Source: Nioella aestuarii | Lineage (GTDB): Bacteria > Pseudomonadota > Alphaproteobacteria > Rhodobacterales > Rhodobacteraceae | Assembly (NCBI RefSeq): GCF_050896395.1 | Contig: NZ_JBPBBA010000020.1 | Location: 6,098 to 70,097, forward strand | DNA length: 64,000 nucleotides | Reading direction: 5' to 3' | Part shown: one piece after another, positions 24,591-33,358 of the stretch | Layout: every line of letters begins with the position of its first letter | How positions within the stretch are numbered: the stretch's first letter is position 1 | The notes under the pieces: model-generated | What the model was told of the DNA's origin: nothing | The model's input: the letters and a program-made list of their open reading frames with translations, nothing else | Databases searched by the model: none | Made by a program: the position numbers and the translations under genes

Positions 24591-24648
24591 GGGAGCGGCC
24601 CTCGTCAAGCCCCTTTGGGGCCCTCCTCGGGCCGCGTTGCCACGGGAT
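24591..24648 (+). repeat. 58-bp intergenic repeat, copy A
   Basis: This 58-bp sequence recurs at 63920-63977 in the opposite orientation with a single mismatch. It contains internal complementary blocks (GCCCC/GGGGC and GGCCC/GGGCC) that can fold into hairpins. It lies between dxs and the sodium channel gene. The nature of the element is unknown. Confidence 0.85.
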
Positions 24649-24703
24649 ACCGAAAGGGTGGGTGCCTCACATGGGTGAGCCGGAACAGGTTGCAGCGATG
24701 GAT

Positions 24704-24737
24704 GCCTCCGGCGGGAGTATTTAGGCCAAGAAGAAGG
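24704..24737 (+). repeat. Copy 2 of the GTATTT ... AAGAAGAA intergenic motif
   Basis: Reads CCTCCGGCGGGAGTATTT, a short gap, then AAGAAGAAGG. It lies 56 bp from the 58-bp repeat. The third copy of this motif also lies near the second copy of that repeat, so the two may be parts of one composite element. Confidence 0.55.
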
Positions 24738-24763
24738 GGCGACGGGCAGTCCCTTACGCAGCC

Positions 24764-25531
24764 TCAGCCGTGCCGATCCAGCCGTGCCTCGATTGCCTTC
24801 AGCCGTTCCAGCACCTCGTCGCGATAGGTTTCCGTCAGGGCCGTTTCCTCCTCGGAATGGGCGTCCTGCATGGAGTTCACAATGAGGCCCACCAAGAGGT
24901 TCACCACGGCGAAGGTGGTGATCATGATGAAGGGGACGAAGAAGGCCCAGGCATAGGGGTAGACCTCTTGCACCGGGCGGACGATGCCCATGGACCAGCT
25001 TTCCAGCGTCATGATCTGGAAGAGCGTGTAGAAGGACCGGCCGAGATCACCAAACCAGTCCGGGAAGCTGGCCCCGAAGAGTTTCGTCGCCATGACCGCG
25101 CCGATATAGAAGATGATCCCCATTAGGAGAAACACGCTGCCCATGCCGGGAAGCGCACGAACGAACCCTTCGACCACGCGGCGCAGGCGCGGAGCGACCG
25201 AAATCACCCGCAGGATACGAAGGATGCGCAGTGAGCGGAGAACGGAGAAACCCTGACCGCCGGGGACCAGCGCCATACCGATGATTGCAGCGTCAAAAAG
25301 GTTCCAGCCGGAGCGGAAGAAGCGCGGGCCGTAGGCGATGAGCTTGGCAGAGAGTTCGATCACGAAGATCATCAGGCACAGCCGGTCGAGCACGGTGATA
25401 AGCCCACCCGCTTGCGCCATGGCGGCGTCTGACGTTTCAAGCCCGAGGATCACCGCGTTGAACAGGATCACGCCAATGATGGTGTTGCGTACCAGCGCTG
25501 TTTCCAGCTGGGTTTCAAGCCAGTGCCGCAT
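24764..25531 (-). CDS. Bacterial voltage-gated sodium channel (NaChBac/NavAb-type)
   Basis: A 255-residue single-domain, six-helix cation channel that would work as a homotetramer. The S4 sensor shows Arg every third residue (R99, R102, R105, R108 in VLRSLRILRILRVI). The pore helix leads to the selectivity filter TLESWSM at 175-181, the sodium-selective signature of NavAb-like channels. After S6 (about 198-220) comes a C-terminal coiled coil (EEETALTETYRDEVLERL) for tetramer assembly. The start at ATG 25531 follows AGGAGGGATC; an upstream open frame is spurious. It is last in the minus-strand run, 23 bp after the methyltransferase gene. Such channels are linked to motility or pH in marine bacteria. 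Confidence 0.92.
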   Translation of the reverse strand: MRHWLETQLETALVRNTIIGVILFNAVILGLETSDAAMAQAGGLITVLDRLCLMIFVIELSAKLIAYGPRFFRSGWNLFDAAIIGMALVPGGQGFSVLRSLRILRILRVISVAPRLRRVVEGFVRALPGMGSVFLLMGIIFYIGAVMATKLFGASFPDWFGDLGRSFYTLFQIMTLESWSMGIVRPVQEVYPYAWAFFVPFIMITTFAVVNLLVGLIVNSMQDAHSEEETALTETYRDEVLERLKAIEARLDRHG

Positions 25532-25554
25532 GTGATCCCTCCTTTGTGCGAACG

Positions 25555-26769
25555 CTAGATATGGGCGCGGGTGAAGCTGGCGGCAAGTTCCACATGGGGG
25601 CTCCAGCGGAACTGATCGACCACCTGCACCCAATTGAGGCGATAGCCCGCATCGGTGAGCGTCTTTGCATCGCGTGCGAAGGTGATGGGGTTGCACGAAA
25701 CGAAGCCGATCTTGGCAATATCGGACACGGCCAGGTCGCTGACCTGTGCCTCGGCGCCGGCGCGGGGTGGGTCGATGACGGCAGCGTCGAAGGGGGCCAG
25801 ATCGTCACCCATCAGGGGGCGGCGGAACAGATCGCGGACCTCGGTGGTCACCTTCTTGATGCCGGTGGCGTGGCGCAGGCCGTGGTCGAGCGCCGCGATC
25901 ATGTCGCGGTCGCCTTCGACGGCATGGACGGGCGCGCGGGCGGCCAGGGGGAATGTAAAGGTGCCGGAGCCCGAGAAGAGATCGACGATATGTTTCGCGC
26001 CCTGCGTGGCGTCCATCATCGCGGCCACAAGCGTGGCTTCGCCGTCGGGCGTGGCTTGCAGGAAGGCACCGGGGGGCGGGGTGACGGCGACGGTGCCAAA
26101 CTGCTGAACGGGCGGCGATTCCGTAAAGACAGTGTCATCGTCCCATGTCAGCCGCGCGAACTGGCGGATGAACTGCGGCAGCGCCAGGCGCAGGGCCTCG
26201 TCCAGCGGTTTGCCGCCCGTCACGGCGCAGTCGATGCCGGTGTCAGAGCGGGTCAGTGCGAAGGACAGGGTGGCGCTGCGGGATCCGCCAAGGCGGGTGA
26301 TCTGTTCCAGCGCGGGAAGCACTGTCATCAGGTCCGGGTGCAGCACGTGGCAATCGGTGATCGGCACGATGGTACCTGACCGTCGGGCGTGAAAGCCGAC
26401 AAGCGCGCCTTTCTTGGTGCGGGTGCCGGCAAGGGTGGCGCGGCGGCGGCTGCGCGGAGGCGAGACGTGGATGGGGCGGAATTCAGCCGTCAGTCCCTGC
26501 GCGGAGAGGGCGGTTTCGACGACCTCCTGCTTCCAGCGGGCGAGGAAAGCGTCAGAGGCATGTTGCAGCGCGCAGCCACCGCATTGGCGGAAATGCGAAC
26601 AAGGCGCCTTTACCCGATCGGACGACGGGGTAAGGATGCGGGGGGCATCCAAGCGACCGTCCTGAACGTCGCCCTCAACGGTTTCGCCGGGCAGGGTCAG
26701 GGGCGCAAGGATTGGGCCCTCGGCAATGCCGTCGCCCTTATGGCCAAGTCTTTGAATCGTGATTTCCAT
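25555..26769 (-). CDS. TrmA/RlmD-type RNA (uracil-5-)-methyltransferase
   Basis: A 404-residue SAM-dependent RNA methyltransferase. A TRAM-like N-terminus is followed by an iron-sulfur site formed by C57, C63, C66 and C140 (CSHFRQCGGC and ITDC). The Rossmann domain has FSGSGTFTFPLA and IDPPRAG. The catalytic nucleophile is C359 in FVSCNP. RlmC/RlmD act on 23S rRNA U747/U1939 and TrmA on tRNA U54; the Fe-S cluster favours the rRNA enzymes. It lies 39 bp after the VOC gene and 23 bp before the channel gene, inside the run. Confidence 0.92.
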   Translation of the reverse strand: MEITIQRLGHKGDGIAEGPILAPLTLPGETVEGDVQDGRLDAPRILTPSSDRVKAPCSHFRQCGGCALQHASDAFLARWKQEVVETALSAQGLTAEFRPIHVSPPRSRRRATLAGTRTKKGALVGFHARRSGTIVPITDCHVLHPDLMTVLPALEQITRLGGSRSATLSFALTRSDTGIDCAVTGGKPLDEALRLALPQFIRQFARLTWDDDTVFTESPPVQQFGTVAVTPPPGAFLQATPDGEATLVAAMMDATQGAKHIVDLFSGSGTFTFPLAARAPVHAVEGDRDMIAALDHGLRHATGIKKVTTEVRDLFRRPLMGDDLAPFDAAVIDPPRAGAEAQVSDLAVSDIAKIGFVSCNPITFARDAKTLTDAGYRLNWVQVVDQFRWSPHVELAASFTRAHI

Positions 26770-26808
26770 GGTCAGCGCATAGCGCGGTTTCGGCCCGGCT
26801 GGAAGCCG

Positions 26809-27231
26809 TTATGACTTGGGGATCGCGGGGCTGAACGCGTAGCCCTCGGGGCTGAGGATCGTGCCTTCGCGCAGCCCGTGGGGTTTGTCGGCGGGCGGTT
26901 CCAGAACCATGTGACCTGCGGCTTCGGCTTTCGCGGCTGCGTCATCGGGGTCGATCCCGAACAGGAAAAGCTGAAGGCCGCCGCCACGCGGGGGCGCTTC
27001 CGGGACAAAGCCGAGCAGCGGATGGCTGTGATAGGTGCCGTCGGAATGAAGCTGCATCATCATGCTGCCGTGGCGGATGATGGCGAAGTCATCGGTTAGC
27101 TGGTAGGCGGGCAGACCGAAGACGTCTTTCAGGAACGCGGCCAACCTGCGCACATCGGGAGATAGCAGGTTGACGCCGATGCCGGTCAGGCTGCGGCCGA
27201 ATTCCTCGGCGGGGACGGTTTCCAGATCCAT
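26809..27231 (-). CDS. VOC (glyoxalase-fold) family protein
   Basis: A 140-residue protein with the paired beta-alpha-beta-beta-beta units of the vicinal oxygen chelate fold (LTGIGVNLLSPDVRRLAAFLKDVFGL ... HSDGTYHSHPLLG). Potential metal ligands include His residues in the HSDGTYHSH cluster and Glu of LSPEGY. Members range from dioxygenases to resistance proteins and the substrate is unknown. The start at ATG 27231 is 13 bp after the ABC exporter stop, so co-translation is likely. Longer starts reach into the transporter gene and are rejected. Confidence 0.8.
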   Translation of the reverse strand: MDLETVPAEEFGRSLTGIGVNLLSPDVRRLAAFLKDVFGLPAYQLTDDFAIIRHGSMMMQLHSDGTYHSHPLLGFVPEAPPRGGGLQLFLFGIDPDDAAAKAEAAGHMVLEPPADKPHGLREGTILSPEGYAFSPAIPKS

Positions 27232-27244
27232 GGGCACACCTCGA

Positions 27245-29083
27245 TTACTCAGCGGCTTCCCGGATCCCGATAAAGCCGCCCGATTGACGGTTCCAATAGC
27301 GCGCATAGAGGCCGCCCGCGCCAAGCAGGGCGTCATGGGTACCTTCTTCGACGACATGGCCGTCATCCAGCACAATAATGCGGTCCATCTGAGCGATGGT
27401 GGACAAGCGGTGCGCGATAGCGATGACGGTCTTGCCCTCCATCACCTCGCCTAGCGTGTCCTGAATGGCGGCCTCGACCTCTGAATCCAGCGCGCTTGTG
27501 GCCTCGTCCAGTACCAGAACCGGGGCGTTCTTCAGGAAGGCACGGGCGAGCGCGATGCGCTGGCGCTGTCCGCCCGACAGTTTGACGCCACGTTCGCCAA
27601 GGTAGGCGTCATAGCCTTTGCGGCCCGTGTGATCTTCCAGCCCGAGGATAAAGTCATGCGCTTCGGCGCGTTTGGCGGCATCGACCATGTCTTCCTCGCT
27701 TGCGCCTGGGCGACCGTAGAGAATGTTGTCGCGGGCGGAGCGGTTGAACATCGCGGTTTCCTGCGTGACCATGGCGATCTGGCGGCGCAGGCTTTCCTGC
27801 GTGATCTCTCGCACATCACAACCATCGAGCAGCACACAGCCCTCTTCGGCGTCGTAAAGCCGTAAAAGCAGCGCGACCAGCGTGGATTTACCGGCGCCCG
27901 AGGCCCCGACGATGCCCAGTTTTTCGCCCGGCTTCACATCAAGGCTGAGCCGTTCCACCCCGCCCGATTGCCGCCCATAGGCGAAGCTGACATCGTCAAA
28001 CCGGATGTGGCCGTGCGCGCGTTCTACCTCTAGCGCGTTGTCGCGATCCGTTAGGGTGTGCGGCGGGGAAAGCGTGTTCATCCCGTCCTCGACCTCGCCC
28101 AGATTGGAATAGATCGCCATCAAAACGAAACTGACCCAGCCGGTCATTTGCGCGATGCGGATCGACACGGCACCAGTGGCGGCAATGTCGCCGGTGCTGG
28201 CAATGCCCTGGGTCCACAACCAGACGGTGCCGCCGATCAGGATCACCGGCAACGCGCCAGCAACCGTCATCAGTGCCAGCCGGAACCCGGCTGAGATGCG
28301 CCCGAAACCGATGGCCTTCTGACGAAACTTCTCCATCGCGTTCAGCGCCGAGCGGTCCTCGAAATCGTGATGGGCGAAAAGCTTGACCGTCTTGATATTG
28401 GTGATCGTATCGACAACCTGGCCGGATACAGCCGCCCGCGCGCCTGCCCGGGATTTGGACAGTTTCCGCACGCGGGGCAGGAAAAAGCTGATCGTTGAGA
28501 AATAGGCAATCAGCCAGACAAACAGCGCCAGCGCCATGCGCCCGTCGATGGTGATCAGCAGCAGAAGCGAGCCGATGAGGGACGCCAGCGCGAAGGCCAC
28601 CACGTTCACAAACTCGGTCACTACATTGGTCACGGCGCTGGCGGTCTGCATCTGTTTCTGCGCAATGCGACCGGCGAAATCGTCGTCAAAGAAGGTCACG
28701 GATTGGCCGAGTGTGTGGCGGTTCAGCCGTTGCAGCACCAGCACGTTGACGGCGGGCCCGACGACAAGCGTGCTGGCCGCCGATGACGCTGCGAAAGCCA
28801 GCGGGCGCAGGATCAAGAAGAAGGCCACCCCGGCCAGAAGAAGCGGCGAATGGGTCTGGATCATTGTGGCGGGATCAGTGGAGCTGGCTGCGTCGATCAC
28901 AAGGCCAAGGACCAGCGCTGAACCAACCTCGAACATGCCTGCAAGGCCGGAAATCAGTGCCGCGCCGATCAGCACTGGCCACGCGCCCTTGAGGCACCAG
29001 TTGAAGAAGGCCAGCAGCCGGTTCGGCGGCGGGCCATCAGCAGGGCGGAAAGCGTCGATCAAGTTGGCAAGGCGGGTCATCAT
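27245..29083 (-). CDS. ABC exporter half-transporter, second of a pair
   Basis: A 612-residue fusion of a six-helix export domain (about 30-330) and a nucleotide-binding domain. Walker A GASGAGKS is at 393-400, the signature LSGGQ at 502-506 and Walker B LVLDEATSAL at 523-532. Its ATG overlaps the stop of the preceding ABC gene by 4 bp. The two share motif order and recent-looking similarity in the ATPase domain (both have KRAEAHDFIL and GYDAHVGERGVKL-like segments), so they probably form a heterodimer. Substrate is unknown; lipid-linked, drug or peptide export are all possible. Confidence 0.9.
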   Translation of the reverse strand: MMTRLANLIDAFRPADGPPPNRLLAFFNWCLKGAWPVLIGAALISGLAGMFEVGSALVLGLVIDAASSTDPATMIQTHSPLLLAGVAFFLILRPLAFAASSAASTLVVGPAVNVLVLQRLNRHTLGQSVTFFDDDFAGRIAQKQMQTASAVTNVVTEFVNVVAFALASLIGSLLLLITIDGRMALALFVWLIAYFSTISFFLPRVRKLSKSRAGARAAVSGQVVDTITNIKTVKLFAHHDFEDRSALNAMEKFRQKAIGFGRISAGFRLALMTVAGALPVILIGGTVWLWTQGIASTGDIAATGAVSIRIAQMTGWVSFVLMAIYSNLGEVEDGMNTLSPPHTLTDRDNALEVERAHGHIRFDDVSFAYGRQSGGVERLSLDVKPGEKLGIVGASGAGKSTLVALLLRLYDAEEGCVLLDGCDVREITQESLRRQIAMVTQETAMFNRSARDNILYGRPGASEEDMVDAAKRAEAHDFILGLEDHTGRKGYDAYLGERGVKLSGGQRQRIALARAFLKNAPVLVLDEATSALDSEVEAAIQDTLGEVMEGKTVIAIAHRLSTIAQMDRIIVLDDGHVVEEGTHDALLGAGGLYARYWNRQSGGFIGIREAAE

Positions 29084-30924
29084 TCGGCGGCATCCTCGGT
29101 TCCGATGAACCCGCCCGACTGGCGCGCCCAGAACCCGGCATATAGGCCGTTTTGCGCCAGCAGCTGCTCATGTGTACCATTTTCAACGATGTGACCGTCA
29201 TCAAGCACCACGATCCGGTCCATATGGGCGATGGTGGACAGCCGGTGTGCAATGGCGATGACGGTCTTGCCCTCCATCACGCCATAAAGCGTGTCCTGGA
29301 TTGCGGCCTCGACCTCTGAGTCCAGCGCGCTTGTGGCCTCGTCCAGTACCAGAATGGGGGCGTCTTTCAGGATCACGCGGGCGAGCGACACGCGCTGACG
29401 CTGACCGCCTGACAGCTTCACACCGCGTTCGCCCACATGAGCGTCATAGCCCTTGCGGCCTTGCGGGTCTTCCAGATCGAGGATGAAGTCATGCGCCTCG
29501 GCCCGTTTCGCGGCTTGGATCATCTCCCCTTCGCTGGCGTCGGGGCGACCGTAAAGGATGTTTTCCCGCACCGACCGGTGCAGCAGCGAACTGTCCTGCT
29601 GGACCATGCCGATATGGCTGCGAAGGCTGTCCTGCGTGACTTTGGTGATGTCCTGGCCGTCGATTAGAACCTGGCCGCCTTCGGGATCGTAAAACCGCAA
29701 GAGCAGTTTAACGAGTGTCGATTTACCCGCGCCGGAGCGACCGATCAGGCCCACCTTCTCGCCCGGTTGAATGGTTAGCGTCACGTCCTGCAAGCCGCCG
29801 GAACCGCGCCCGTAATGGTGGCGCAGGGCGTCCAAGCAGACCTCGCCGCGGGTAAGTTCCAGCGGTTTTGCCCCCGGTGCATCGGTCAGCGTGATGGGCT
29901 GTGCAATGGTCTCCATCCCCTCGGCCACCACGCCGAGCGAGCGGAAGAAGGTGGAAAGCGCCCACATGATCCAGCCGGTCATGGCATTCAATCGCAGGGT
30001 CAACGCCGTGGCAGCCGCAACGATGCCCACCGATGCGGTGCCCTGGATCCACAGCCACACGGCCCAGCCCACCACGGCCACCACGAGGAAGCCGTTCAGG
30101 GCCGTCAACATGACGTCCATCATCGTGTAGATGCGCATCTCGGCGGCGAAGGTGCGGCGGGTGTGCTCGATGGCTTCGCGCGCGTAGTCGATTTCACTGT
30201 CGTGATGGGCAAACAGCTTGACCGAATGGATATTGGTGTAGCTGTCGACGACACGCCCCGTGGTCATGGACCGCGCATCGGAGCTGGCCTTGGAGGCAGG
30301 CCCCACGCGCGCCATCGTCCAGCGCACAAGCATTGCATAAAGCACGAACCAGACCAGCAGTGGAATGACCAGCCTCAGATCGGCATCGGCCAGCAGAATG
30401 GCCGCGCCAACCAAATAGGCCAGCGAGAAGGTGATCGCGTCGAAGACCTGAAACACTGCGTCGCCTGCGGCCGGGGGGGCCTGCATGATCCGGTTGGCGA
30501 TACGACCTGCGAAATCATTCTCGAACCAGCCAACGGATTGGCGCAGCACATGGCGATGCGCCCGCCAGCGGATCAGCGTGCCGAAATTGACCAGAATGCC
30601 GTTGTTCAGCAGCGCCACGTCCAGCCCTTGCAAGATGGGGCGCAGGAACAGGATGAACAGAGCCACGGCCAGCAATTCCCAGCCATTGTTCGCGATGAAC
30701 TGAGCGGGGTCCGCCCCGGTCAGAAGGTCCACGAGACGGCCCATATAAGAGATCAGCCAGATCTCCATGATCGCGACCACGACCGACATGATCGCGGTGA
30801 TCAGAAACAGGCGTTTGAAGGGCTGCGAATAGTCCCACAGGAACGGCCACAGCTTTCGCGGCGGGCTGTCCTGTTCGGGATAGTCCGTATAGGGATCAAC
30901 CAGATTTTCGAAGAAACGAAACAT
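29080..30924 (-). CDS. ABC exporter half-transporter, first of a pair
   Basis: A 614-residue exporter starting MFRFFENLVDPY at ATG 30924; a longer frame into the LysE gene is not credible. The membrane domain covers about residues 35-335. The ATPase domain has Walker A GRSGAGKS, the signature LSGGQRQR and LVLDEATSAL. Both ATPase sites of the pair look canonical (Glu after Walker B present in each), unlike asymmetric heterodimers with one degenerate site. It follows the LysE gene by 49 bp and is coupled to the second half-transporter. Confidence 0.9.
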   Translation of the reverse strand: MFRFFENLVDPYTDYPEQDSPPRKLWPFLWDYSQPFKRLFLITAIMSVVVAIMEIWLISYMGRLVDLLTGADPAQFIANNGWELLAVALFILFLRPILQGLDVALLNNGILVNFGTLIRWRAHRHVLRQSVGWFENDFAGRIANRIMQAPPAAGDAVFQVFDAITFSLAYLVGAAILLADADLRLVIPLLVWFVLYAMLVRWTMARVGPASKASSDARSMTTGRVVDSYTNIHSVKLFAHHDSEIDYAREAIEHTRRTFAAEMRIYTMMDVMLTALNGFLVVAVVGWAVWLWIQGTASVGIVAAATALTLRLNAMTGWIMWALSTFFRSLGVVAEGMETIAQPITLTDAPGAKPLELTRGEVCLDALRHHYGRGSGGLQDVTLTIQPGEKVGLIGRSGAGKSTLVKLLLRFYDPEGGQVLIDGQDITKVTQDSLRSHIGMVQQDSSLLHRSVRENILYGRPDASEGEMIQAAKRAEAHDFILDLEDPQGRKGYDAHVGERGVKLSGGQRQRVSLARVILKDAPILVLDEATSALDSEVEAAIQDTLYGVMEGKTVIAIAHRLSTIAHMDRIVVLDDGHIVENGTHEQLLAQNGLYAGFWARQSGGFIGTEDAAE

Positions 30925-30973
30925 CAAAACGTCGCTGGAAATGGTCCTGTTGCGGGCAGATATAGCCCGACCG

Positions 30974-31552
30974 TTACAGGAAGACCATGACAGCAGAGGC
31001 GGCAAGGGCTGCGCCCATGCACAGTCTGAACACCGTCCACGCACGGGGGGTGGTCAGCAACAACGCAAGCAGTGAGCCTGCGAAGCTCCAGAACAGGCAG
31101 ACAAAGAGGTTGATGCCGGAGAATGCCATCGCCAGGCGTTGCGCTTCGCCCAAGGGGCTGAGCCCGATGCCATAGCCTGCGGCGGCTGCCAGGGCCACGG
31201 CCCAGATCTTGGGGTTCACCCATTGAAACAGTACGGCTTGCCAGAAGGTGAAAGGACGTTCCCCCGCCTTGCCGCCAGACAGATCGCCCGCGCGGATCAG
31301 GGCATAGGCCATCCACAGAATCCAGCCCGCCGCGATGATCTTTAGCACCAGCGTCAGCGCCGGTTGCGCCAGCAAAAGCGCGCCGATGCCAAGCCCCATC
31401 AACGCCGCGATGACACCCACGCCCACGGCCACGCCAAACACATGCGGCAGGGTCGCGCGAAAGCCGAAACGCGCGCCGGAGGCGGTCAGCAGGATAACGT
31501 TCGGTCCGGGCGAGAACAGCCCGGCGAAAACGAAGGCGTAGAGCGGGTCCAA
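30974..31552 (-). CDS. LysE/RhtB-family amino acid exporter (TTG start)
   Basis: A 192-residue membrane protein with about six helices. The family start is recognisable in the SPGPNVILLTASGARFG segment near residue 14, and WVNPKIWAVALAA later. LysE/RhtB proteins export amino acids such as Lys, Arg, Thr or homoserine. The coding frame begins with TTG 31552, preceded by AGGACCA; no ATG is available close by. It lies in the minus-strand run between cca (52 bp) and the ABC pair (49 bp). Confidence 0.88.
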   Translation of the reverse strand: MDPLYAFVFAGLFSPGPNVILLTASGARFGFRATLPHVFGVAVGVGVIAALMGLGIGALLLAQPALTLVLKIIAAGWILWMAYALIRAGDLSGGKAGERPFTFWQAVLFQWVNPKIWAVALAAAAGYGIGLSPLGEAQRLAMAFSGINLFVCLFWSFAGSLLALLLTTPRAWTVFRLCMGAALAASAVMVFL

Positions 31553-31604
31553 GGGCTTGGTCCTGATTGCGGTCGGCAGACAGGACGGCAGCGCGACGGT
31601 GCTG

Positions 31605-32759
31605 TCAAGGCAGTAGATCTGCGCGGGTAAGGGTGAAACCCGAGGCGATCCAGCGCGCTTCTATTTCCCTTAGCCGATCGCCCAAAGCCGGGCCTTGCAG
31701 CCCGATGGCCATCAGGTCGGCGGCAGTCACAGGCAGTTGCAACCCGTCGGCGGCCTGCGCGGCCCCCAGTTCCGATTGCGCCAGCGGGATTTCCAGCAGC
31801 GCCACGCGCAACAACAGGACATCGCGGGCGGTGTCGAACCCTTCACGGTAGCCCAACTCGCCCGCGCCCATCATCGACCCGACCGCGTCGCGCAGCAGCT
31901 GCACTCGGCGGGCGTCGGATTTGGACAGGCGCAGAGCGTCGCCGGGGTTGTCCCCACCTAGTGCGGCCAGACGGCGGCAATGATCGGGCGCAATGCCCAG
32001 ATCAGTCTCGGCATGAACAAGGACCGGCAGCGCCCTGGCATCGGCCCCGGGCAGCGCGTGACGCAGGATGCCCGCCAGCGCCATGGCAGCGACAGAAGGC
32101 GCGGGATCGGCGGCGCGCAACAGTTTGCGCATCTCATGCCCGATCCTTTCGCGTGACAGATGGTCGATGCCGTCCGCCATCTCTGCACAAGCGGCAAGAC
32201 CATCGGCATCGAGTCCCCCAGCCTGATCACCGTAGTGGGCGTGAAAACGAAAGAAGCGAAGGATGCGCAGGTAGTCTTCCCGAATACGGTCATGCGGGTC
32301 GCCGATGAATCGCAACCGCCGCGCCCGCAAGTCCGCCACCCCCGTGCCAAGCGGGTCTATCACCCTCCCGCCCGCATCGGCATAAAGCGCGTTCATGGTG
32401 AAGTCGCGCCGCATGGCGTCTTCTTCCACACGATCGGCAAAAGCGATTACTGCGCGACGGCCATCGGTTTCCACATCACGGCGAAAGGTCGTGACCTCAT
32501 GCGGCAGGCCATCGGCGATCACGGTCACGGTGCCGTGGTCTATTCCGGTCGGAACCGCTTTTAACCCGGCCGCCTCCGCAATCTGCATCACCCGTTCGGG
32601 GCGCGCATCGGTGGAGATGTCGATATCATCCGTTGGCAGGCCAAGCAGACCGTTCCTGACGCAACCACCGACGAAGAGCGCATGAAACCCCTCGGCCTCC
32701 AGCGCTTTGCACAGCACCTGCGTGCCTTGGTGATGCAGCCAGTCGGTGTCGAGGATCAT
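31605..32759 (-). CDS. cca: CCA tRNA nucleotidyltransferase
   Basis: A 384-residue class II polymerase that adds or repairs the 3' CCA of tRNA. The N-terminal FVGGCVRNGLLG loop and the metal-binding DDIDIS motif (about 29-50) are visible; the usual VRD reads VRN here. The neck region has RRDFTMNALY and DPHDRIREDYLRILRFFRF. It overlaps the Nudix gene's stop by 4 bp, so it is coupled to it. Alphaproteobacterial enzymes may be called poly(A) polymerase/CCA-adding; the short C-terminus and absence of an HD domain fit CCA addition. Confidence 0.93.
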   Translation of the reverse strand: MILDTDWLHHQGTQVLCKALEAEGFHALFVGGCVRNGLLGLPTDDIDISTDARPERVMQIAEAAGLKAVPTGIDHGTVTVIADGLPHEVTTFRRDVETDGRRAVIAFADRVEEDAMRRDFTMNALYADAGGRVIDPLGTGVADLRARRLRFIGDPHDRIREDYLRILRFFRFHAHYGDQAGGLDADGLAACAEMADGIDHLSRERIGHEMRKLLRAADPAPSVAAMALAGILRHALPGADARALPVLVHAETDLGIAPDHCRRLAALGGDNPGDALRLSKSDARRVQLLRDAVGSMMGAGELGYREGFDTARDVLLLRVALLEIPLAQSELGAAQAADGLQLPVTAADLMAIGLQGPALGDRLREIEARWIASGFTLTRADLLP

Positions 32760-33358
32760 GACGCCACCCGATCCGCCAATCCCTTTAGCATCCGCGCGGT
32801 TGCGCCCCAGATGTAGTAAGGGCCATAGGGGGCCACGTAGTAAGATCGCCAGACCCCGCGCCAGCGGCGGCGTTCGATGCGGTAGCTGGCGGGGTTCACC
32901 AGGAACGTCAGGGGCACAGAAAAGACCTCCGCCACCTCGCCCGCCTCTGGCACCGGGGTAAACGGGGCGCGAATGCGGCCCACGAAGGGGGTGACGCTGT
33001 AGCTTGTCACGGTTTCATGCGGGGGCAGTTGACCGAGGATCTCGACATTCTCTGGCAGCAAGCCGATTTCTTCGTGGCTTTCGCGCAGAGCCGCGGCGGC
33101 GGCATCGGCGTCGGTGTCGTCAATGCGCCCGCCTGGGAAAGCAACCTGCCCCGGATGGTGCTTGAGCCGCGCGGAGCGCTTGGTCAGGATCACCCGCGCG
33201 CCGTCCTCTGCCTCGATGATCGGCATAAGCACAGCGGCGGGTTTCAGCTTGCGCCCCTCCGGCAGCACAATGCCCGGGTTCAGGTCATAGTCCGACGAGG
33301 CCGGGGCAGCCCCGGCCAACGCGCGGCTTATGCGGCCCAGGTCAGATATCGGAGCCAT
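32756..33358 (-). CDS. Nudix hydrolase, CoA pyrophosphatase type
   Basis: A 200-residue Nudix protein. The Nudix box is GGRIDDTDADAAAAALRES followed by HEEIGL, with the NuCoA-like LPPHETVTSYSVTPFVG and a preceding KRSARLKHHPGQVAFPGG, typical of CoA diphosphatases of the NudL/YeaB group. They split CoA into phosphopantetheine and 3',5'-ADP. Its ATG lies inside the end of hslO (17-bp overlap) and its stop overlaps cca by 4 bp. Confidence 0.9.
   Translation of the reverse strand: MAPISDLGRISRALAGAAPASSDYDLNPGIVLPEGRKLKPAAVLMPIIEAEDGARVILTKRSARLKHHPGQVAFPGGRIDDTDADAAAAALRESHEEIGLLPENVEILGQLPPHETVTSYSVTPFVGRIRAPFTPVPEAGEVAEVFSVPLTFLVNPASYRIERRRWRGVWRSYYVAPYGPYYIWGATARMLKGLADRVAS

Noticed and set aside
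29815..30990. 391-codon plus-strand frame over the first ABC exporter
   Set aside because: His/Gln/Arg-rich translation with no family features, opposite an obvious ABC gene.
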